In this document: piece by piece, positions 58,948 to 64,000 of the stretch
Position numbering within the stretch: the first letter of the stretch is position 1
Layout: the number at the start of each line of letters is the position of its first letter
NCBI RefSeq assembly: GCF_009739465.1
Contig: NZ_WHOM01000065.1
Coordinates: 308,313-372,312 of the forward strand
DNA length: 64,000 nucleotides
Direction of reading: 5' to 3'
Source: Streptomyces apocyni
GTDB taxonomy: Bacteria > Actinomycetota > Actinomycetes > Streptomycetales > Streptomycetaceae
Translations under genes and position numbers: made by a program
The notes under the pieces: model-generated
Told to the model about the DNA's origin: nothing
What the model saw: the letters and a program-made list of their open reading frames with translations, nothing else
The model's database searches: none

Positions 58948-60243
58948 ATGCCGAGGTACCGCGCAGTGATCCCCGCACGACCAGGACCGTCAGGACCGTC
59001 CTCCGCCGTGACCGTCGTCGGGATCGGAGCCGACGGGTGGGAGGGCATCCCGGACACGTCCCGTGCCGCCCTGCGCGACGCGGAGGTGCTGATCGGAGGA
59101 GCACGGCAACTCGCTCTGCTGCCCCCGGAATGCGCGGGGGAGCGGGTCGTCTGGCCGTCGCCGTTGCGTCCCGCCGTTCCCGGGCTGCTCACCGCGCACG
59201 AGGGGCGCCGGGTCGCCGTGCTGGCCAGCGGTGATCCGATGTTCTACGGCATCGGACGCGCCCTCGTCGAGGAGCTCGGCGACGCCCCGCGGGTGCTGCC
59301 GCACCCCTCATCGGTCTCCTATGCCGCGGCCCGCGCCGGATGGCCGCTGGAGGACGTCGAGGTCGTCACGCTCGTCGGCAGGCCCACCGCCCGCCTCGCC
59401 GCGGCGCTGCACGACGGGCGGCGGCTGCTGGTGCTCAGCGCGGACGCCCGTACTCCTGGCGAGGTCGCCGGGCTGCTGCGGGAGCGTGGCTTCGGGCCGA
59501 GCCGGATGCGGGTCATGGAGCAGCTCGGCGGACCCCGGGAACATATGACGGGGGAGGTCTCCGCTGACGGCTGGTCCGCGGCGCAGGCACCCGGTGATCC
59601 CCTCAATATCGTCGCCGTCGAGTGCCGGCGGGCTCCGGACGCGCTGCGGCTCGGTGGCGTGCCCGGACTCCCGGACGACGCGTACGAACACGACGGGCAG
59701 CTCACCAAGCGGCACATCCGTGCCGCCACCCTGGCCGCGCTCGCGCCCGCGCCGGGCGAGCTGCTGTGGGACGTCGGCGGTGGGTCCGGGTCGATCGCGA
59801 TCGAGTGGATGCGGGCGCACCCCTCGTGCCGGGCGGTCACCGTCGAGCGCGATCCGGTACGGGCCGAGCGCATCACGCGTAACGCCGACCGGCTGGGCGT
59901 GCCGTCCCTACGTGTCGTCGGTGCGGCCGCGCCCGCTGTCCTGGCCGGACTCCCGTCCCCCGACGCCGTGTTCGTCGGCGGAGGGCTCACCGCGCCCGGT
60001 CTGCTCGACGCGTGCTGGGACGCGCTGCCCGTCGGCGGTCGGCTGGTCGCCAACACCGTGACGCTGGAGTCCGAGGCGCTGCTCGCCGACGCCTACCGGC
60101 GCCATGGCGGCGAGTTGGTGCGACTGGCGGTGGCGCACGCCGTGCCCGTCGGCGGGTTCACCGGCTGGCGGCAGGCGATGCCGGTGACCCAGTGGGCCGT
60201 CCAGAAGACCCTCAACCCCCTTCCAGGAGCGGACAACAGATGA
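58948..60243 (+). CDS. cobL: Precorrin-6Y C5,15-methyltransferase (CbiET fusion)
   Basis: 431 residues. The N-terminal CbiE half (tetrapyrrole methylase fold: VTVVGIGADGWEGIP, VAVLASGDPMFYGIG) is fused to a C-terminal CbiT half (WDVGGGSGSIAIEWMRAHPS, then VTVERDPVRA). It methylates C5 and C15 of the corrin ring and decarboxylates the side chain at C12. Two TAGAGT hexamers upstream (58913, 58922) may form a promoter. ATG 58948; GTG 58966 is possible. It overlaps cobM by 4 nt. Confidence 0.92.
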   Translation: MPRYRAVIPARPGPSGPSSAVTVVGIGADGWEGIPDTSRAALRDAEVLIGGARQLALLPPECAGERVVWPSPLRPAVPGLLTAHEGRRVAVLASGDPMFYGIGRALVEELGDAPRVLPHPSSVSYAAARAGWPLEDVEVVTLVGRPTARLAAALHDGRRLLVLSADARTPGEVAGLLRERGFGPSRMRVMEQLGGPREHMTGEVSADGWSAAQAPGDPLNIVAVECRRAPDALRLGGVPGLPDDAYEHDGQLTKRHIRAATLAALAPAPGELLWDVGGGSGSIAIEWMRAHPSCRAVTVERDPVRAERITRNADRLGVPSLRVVGAAAPAVLAGLPSPDAVFVGGGLTAPGLLDACWDALPVGGRLVANTVTLESEALLADAYRRHGGELVRLAVAHAVPVGGFTGWRQAMPVTQWAVQKTLNPLPGADNR

Positions 60244-60989
60244 CCGTGTACTTCATCGGCGCTGGCCCCGGCGCCGCCGACCTGATTACGGTGCGCGGCG
60301 CCCGTACGCTCGCCGCCTGCCAGGTCTGCCTGTACGCGGGCAGCCTGGTCCCGCGCGAACTGCTGGCCGAATGCCCGCAAGGCGCCCGCCTGGTGGACAC
60401 CGCCCAGCTCAACCTGGACGAGATCACCGCCGAGTTGCTCCGCGCCCACCAGGAGGGCCATGACGTGGCCCGGCTGCACTCCGGCGACCCGTCCGTGTTC
60501 AGCGCGGTCGCCGAGCAGATGCGGCGGCTGGACGCCGAGGGCGTGCCCTACGAGGTCGTCCCCGGCGTGCCCGCCTTCGCCGCCGCGGCCGCCGCCCTGA
60601 AGCGGGAACTGACCGTGCCGACCGTCGGCCAGACGGTGATCCTCACCCGCGTCGCCCAGCGCGCCACCGCCATGCCCGAGGGTGAGGACCTGGCCACACT
60701 CGGCCGGAGCGGCGCCCTGATCGTGTTGCACCTCGCCGTCCAGTACGTGGATCGCGTAGTCGATGAACTGCTCCCGCACTACGGCGCCGACTGCCCCACC
60801 GCCGTCGTCGCCTACGCCTCCCGCCCCGACGAGCTGATCCTCCGCGGCACGCTCGACGAGATCGCCGGGAAGGTGAAGGAGGCGGGCATCCTGCGGACCG
60901 CCGTGATCATGGTCGGGCGGACGCTGGGGGCGGAGCAGTTCGGGGACAGCCACCTGTACTCGCCTGAGCGGGATCGGCACGTCTGCTGA
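60240..60989 (+). CDS. cobM: Precorrin-4 C11-methyltransferase
   Basis: 249 residues. Tetrapyrrole methylase signatures are VYFIGAGPGAADLITVRGA at the start, RLHSGDPSVFSAVAEQMRRL and YEVVPGVPAFAAAAAAL. It adds the C11 methyl group in cobalamin synthesis. The ATGA start overlaps the cobL stop by 4 bp, so the two are translationally coupled. Confidence 0.93.
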   Translation: MTVYFIGAGPGAADLITVRGARTLAACQVCLYAGSLVPRELLAECPQGARLVDTAQLNLDEITAELLRAHQEGHDVARLHSGDPSVFSAVAEQMRRLDAEGVPYEVVPGVPAFAAAAAALKRELTVPTVGQTVILTRVAQRATAMPEGEDLATLGRSGALIVLHLAVQYVDRVVDELLPHYGADCPTAVVAYASRPDELILRGTLDEIAGKVKEAGILRTAVIMVGRTLGAEQFGDSHLYSPERDRHVC

Positions 60990-61034
60990 CGGCAGACAGG
61001 TAGTCAGGTAGTCAGGTGGACAGCGGCGCGGTCG

Positions 61035-62189
61035 TTACGCCACCGCGCTGCGGCCCACCACCGTGCCCGCCCGGTCGACGCAGATCACGTCGACCGCGAC
61101 CGGCGCCCCGCGCAGCACGGCGAGGGCCTCGTCGCGGGCCGCCGCCGCCACGAGGTCGCCGAGCGGCACCCCGGCCGCCAGGCACAGCTGGAGCGCGGCG
61201 AGTCCGGTGTTGGCGCCCGCCACCTCCGTGGCCAGTGCGTCGTCCGCGCCGCCGCGCCGGGCCAGCTCGGCGAGGAAGCCCTTGTCGACCTGGGAGCGGC
61301 CGGAGTGCAGGTCGAGGTGGCCCGCGGCCAGCTTGGAGAGCTTGGCGAAGCCGCCGCAGATCGTCAGCCGGTCCACCGGGTGGCGGCTGATGTACTTGAG
61401 TACCGCGCCCGCGAAATCGCCCATGTCCAGCAGGGCGTCCTCGGGGAGCGCGTACTCGGCGACGACCGTCTTCTCGGACGTCGAGCCGGTGCACCCGGCG
61501 ACATGCGAGCGCCCGGCCGCGCGGGCCACGTCCACGCCGCGCCGGATCGAGTCGATCCACGCCGAGCACGAGTACGGCACCACGATCCCGGTGGTGCCCA
61601 GGATGGAGAGGCCGCCGAGGATGCCCAGGCGCGGGTTCCAGGTGGAGCGGGCGATCTCCTCGCCATGGTCGACGGAGACGGTGATCTCGACGTCGCCGGT
61701 GCCGCCGTGCCGGGCGGCGACCTCGGCGACGTGGTCGCGCATCAGCTGGCGGGGGACCGGGTTGACGGCGGGCTCGCCCACCGGCAGGGGCAGGCCCGGG
61801 CGCGTGATGGTGCCCACGCCGGGACCGGCCTGGAAGACCACTCCGGCTCCGGCCGGCAGCCGCCGCACCGTGGCCCGGACCAGCGCGCCGTGGGTGACGT
61901 CCGGGTCGTCACCCGCGTCCTTGACGATCCCCGCCATCGCGTGCCCGTCGGCCAGCTCCTCGGCGGCCAGCGCGAACGACGGCGTGTGCCCCTTGGGCAG
62001 GGTGATGGTCACCGGGTCGGGAAAGTCGCCGGTCAGCAGGGCGGTGTACGCGGCTGTCGTGGCCGCGGTCGCGCAGGCGCCGGTCGTCCAGCCGGGGCGC
62101 AGACCGGTGTGCTTGAGTTGGGCGGCACGTCCACCCTGCGCCTCGGGGACACCCTGCGCCTCACCACCGCTGTGTGCCTCACCACTCAT
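61035..62189 (-). CDS. cbiD: Cobalt-precorrin-5B C1-methyltransferase
   Basis: 384 residues. CbiD motifs are LRPGWTTGACATAATTAAYTA (N-terminus), NPRLGILGGLSILGTTGIV, VAGCTGSTSEKTVV and TICGGFAKLSKLAAGHLDLHS. It methylates C1 of the macrocycle in the early-cobalt route. The first ~25 residues (SGGEAHSGG-like) are low-complexity and poorly conserved. It is convergent with cobM and divergent from cobK by only 18 bp. Confidence 0.93.
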   Translation of the reverse strand: MSGEAHSGGEAQGVPEAQGGRAAQLKHTGLRPGWTTGACATAATTAAYTALLTGDFPDPVTITLPKGHTPSFALAAEELADGHAMAGIVKDAGDDPDVTHGALVRATVRRLPAGAGVVFQAGPGVGTITRPGLPLPVGEPAVNPVPRQLMRDHVAEVAARHGGTGDVEITVSVDHGEEIARSTWNPRLGILGGLSILGTTGIVVPYSCSAWIDSIRRGVDVARAAGRSHVAGCTGSTSEKTVVAEYALPEDALLDMGDFAGAVLKYISRHPVDRLTICGGFAKLSKLAAGHLDLHSGRSQVDKGFLAELARRGGADDALATEVAGANTGLAALQLCLAAGVPLGDLVAAAARDEALAVLRGAPVAVDVICVDRAGTVVGRSAVA

Positions 62190-62207
62190 GAACGGACCCG
62201 GGCTTTC
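62190..62207. promoter_or_regulatory. 18-bp divergent gap between cbiD and cobK
   Basis: AACGGACCCGGGCTTTCA lies between the two start codons. It is too short for two ordinary promoters, so at least one must lie inside the other gene. No cobalamin riboswitch fits here. Confidence 0.5.
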
Positions 62208-62975
62208 ATGCACGTACTGATACTGGGCGGAACGACGGAAGCCCGCCAACTGGCCGAGCTGCTGCACTCCGCGAGCGACGGTGGCCTGAAACTGACCAGT
62301 TCACTCGCCGGGCGGGTCGCCAGCCCCCGACTGCCACCGGGCGAGGTGCGCGTCGGTGGCTTCGGCGGGGCCGACGGGATGGCGGCCTGGCTGCGCGAGC
62401 ACGAGGTGGACGTGCTCATCGACGCCACCCACCCTTTCGCCGGGACCATCAGTTTCCACGCGGCGCGGGCCGCCGCCGCCACCCATGTTCCCCTGCTCGC
62501 ATTGCGGCGACCCGGCTGGGTCCCCGGTGCGGGCGACCGGTGGCACGAGGTCGGCTCGCTGGCGGAGGCCGCGGAGCTGCTGCCCACGCTGGGCAGCCGG
62601 GTGTTCCTCACCACCGGGCGGATGGGCCTGGCCGCGTTCGCGCACCCCGCGGCGGACGACCTGTGGTTCCTCGTACGGTCGGTCGACGCGCCCGAACCCC
62701 CGCACCCGCCCCGGATGGAGGTGCTGCTCGACCGCGGCCCCTTCACCCTCGACGGGGAGCGCGAGCTGCTGCGCCGCCACCGCGTCGACGTCGTGGTGAC
62801 GAAGGACAGCGGGGGAGCGGCCACGGCGCCGAAGCTCACGGCCGCGCGCGAGGCCGGGCTGCCCGTGGTCGTGGTCCGCAGGCCGCCCGTCCCGGAGGGC
62901 GTGCCCGTCGCCGCCGACCCCACGGAGGCGCTGCGCTGGCTCCAGGAACGCCTGGACCAGGGCGGCGCCGCCTGA
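62208..62975 (+). CDS. cobK: Precorrin-6A reductase
   Basis: 255 residues. The Rossmann-like start is LILGGTTEARQLAELLHSA; LIDATHPFAGTISFHAARAA, RVFLTTGRMGLAAFAHP and VVTKDSGGAATAPKLTAARE follow. It reduces precorrin-6A with NADPH. ATG 62208. Transcribed toward the cobIJ gene (convergent). Confidence 0.92.
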   Translation: MHVLILGGTTEARQLAELLHSASDGGLKLTSSLAGRVASPRLPPGEVRVGGFGGADGMAAWLREHEVDVLIDATHPFAGTISFHAARAAAATHVPLLALRRPGWVPGAGDRWHEVGSLAEAAELLPTLGSRVFLTTGRMGLAAFAHPAADDLWFLVRSVDAPEPPHPPRMEVLLDRGPFTLDGERELLRRHRVDVVVTKDSGGAATAPKLTAAREAGLPVVVVRRPPVPEGVPVAADPTEALRWLQERLDQGGAA

Positions 62976-63007
62976 GAGCGCGTCTTCGAGTGCGGCGCCG
63001 CGACGGT

Positions 63008-64000
63008 TCAGGCCTCCGGGTAGCGGCGGGGTGTCCAGACGATCTCCTCGCCGTCCCCGCGCCGTACGACCCGCGTCTGTGAGGAGCCGACCAGCAGCAC
63101 CGTACGCATGTCGACCTCGGCCGGGTCCAGGTCGGCCAGCCGTACGATCCGGACCCGCTCGCCGGAGCCGCCCACGTCCCGCGCGACCACCACCGGCGTG
63201 TCCGGCGCCCGGTGCTCCAGCAGAAGTTCGCGGGTCTTGCCCACCTGCCAGGTACGGCTCTGGGAACCGGGGTTGTAGAGCGCCAGCACCAAGTCCGCCG
63301 AGGCGGCGGCGCGCAGCCGCTCGGCGATGACCTCCCATGGCTTGAGCCGGTCGGACAGGGAGACCGTGGCGTAGTCGTGCCCGAGCGGGGCGCCCGCGCG
63401 GGCGGCGGCCGCGTTGGCGGCGGTCACGCCCGGCAGCACCCGCACCGGGACGTCCAGGTACTCCGGCTGGGCGGCGACCTCCAGCACGGCCGTGGCCATC
63501 GCGAAGATCCCCGGATCGCCGCCGGAGACCACCGCGACCCGCCGCCCGCGCCGGGCGAGGTCGAGCGCGAACTCGGCGCGTTCCGACTCCACCTTGTTGT
63601 CCGAGCCGTGCCGGACCTGACCGGGCCGTACCGGCACCCGGTCCAGATACGTGGTGTAGCCGACGAGGTCGTCGGCGGCGGCGATGGCACCCCGCGTCTC
63701 GGGCGTCAGCCACAGCGGACCAGCCGGGCCGGTCCCGACCACCACGACCTCACCCCGCTCCCGCGTCGCGGGCCGCTCGACGTCGACCCGGCTCGGCAGC
63801 ACACCCACCGAGAAGTACGGCACCGACTCCGCGTCCACGTCAGCGAACTCGGCGACCCGCTCCCCGTCCATGGTGGCCCGCTCGACATACCGGGCCTCGC
63901 CCAGCCGCCCCGAACCCTCCATCGCACGGCGCACCTTGGGGAACGTACGCCCCAGCTTCATCACCACGGCCGTGTCCGTCGCGGCGAGGCGCGCGGTCAG
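63008..64000 (-). CDS. cobIJ: CobIJ fusion (precorrin-2 C20 / precorrin-3B C17 methylase), 5' truncated by window
   Basis: About 330 C-terminal residues are in the window. The first part (VVMKLGRTFPKVRRAMEGSG, then RATMDGERVAEFADV) is the end of a CobI precorrin-2 C20-methyltransferase. It runs without a stop into CobJ: VVVVGTGPAGPLWLTPET, VVSGGDPGIFAMATAVLEVA and LALYNPGSQSRTWQ. The frame stays open to 64000, so the gene continues outside. The CobI-CobJ fusion is common in actinobacteria. Confidence 0.92.
   Translation of the reverse strand: MTARLAATDTAVVMKLGRTFPKVRRAMEGSGRLGEARYVERATMDGERVAEFADVDAESVPYFSVGVLPSRVDVERPATRERGEVVVVGTGPAGPLWLTPETRGAIAAADDLVGYTTYLDRVPVRPGQVRHGSDNKVESERAEFALDLARRGRRVAVVSGGDPGIFAMATAVLEVAAQPEYLDVPVRVLPGVTAANAAAARAGAPLGHDYATVSLSDRLKPWEVIAERLRAAASADLVLALYNPGSQSRTWQVGKTRELLLEHRAPDTPVVVARDVGGSGERVRIVRLADLDPAEVDMRTVLLVGSSQTRVVRRGDGEEIVWTPRRYPEA

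Overview
The window is high-GC actinobacterial DNA with strong GC at third codon positions. It carries a four-gene conservon, a Lon gene with ClgR/HspR-type sites, a Ku with a lysine-rich tail and a split LigD. All of this points to Streptomyces. From memory, the order lon - conservon - monooxygenase - NlpC/P60 - FtsW/RodA with PBP2 - ku/ligD resembles the S. coelicolor chromosome, so most of 20.5-64 kb looks like core chromosome. I could not check this by search.

Region 1 (1-9.6 kb): an OmpR-type response regulator, a spermidine-synthase-like protein, a solitary TnpB element, a decayed MMPL transporter, a methyltransferase and a GntR/UTRA regulator. A complete 2.54 kb group II intron (5795-8338, minus strand) lies 11 nt after the GntR stop codon. 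It is followed by a membrane-anchored SpoIIE-type phosphatase.

Region 2 (9.6-20.4 kb) is an accessory zone. It starts with transposase scraps, a MOSC protein, a 50-bp remnant of a second tnsA, and a MarR regulator. Next comes a two-gene unit in which the metallo-beta-lactamase-fold gene has lost its metal-binding motif. The main feature is a complete Tn7-like transposon at 13417-20405 (6,989 bp). It has TGTC...GACA ends, a 5-bp GTGGT target duplication, repeated TnsB-type end sites, a tnsA-tnsB-tnsC-tniQ operon and one cargo gene, a TIR-domain protein that is a candidate anti-phage effector. It is inserted just upstream of the regulatory sites of lon.

Region 3 (20.5-44.4 kb): lon, DoxX, MarR and PP2C-like genes; the conservon cvnA-B-C-D and a StyA-type flavin monooxygenase; an NlpC/P60 hydrolase; a TetR regulator beside an Imm49-like gene; a GntR module with two small proteins; a MOSC and a VOC protein; a divergent pair of diiron proteins (AurF-like and ferritin-like); PBP2 with FtsW/RodA; and a histidine kinase paired with a lipoprotein rather than a response regulator.

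Region 4 (44.4-58.8 kb): a truncated class F sortase, a NERD protein, and a non-homologous end-joining locus (ligase and polymerase genes divergent from ku). It continues with a STAS-like protein, an NAD(P)-binding dehydrogenase, an AhpD-like protein, a secreted cholesterol oxidase, a PAS/GAF/SpoIIE phosphatase, a Tat-exported PhoX-like protein and a stand-alone amidinotransferase.

Region 5 (58.9-64 kb): cobalamin corrin-ring genes cobL (cbiET), cobM, cbiD, cobK and the start-truncated cobIJ fusion, which runs off the window. No tRNA, rRNA or CRISPR array was seen.
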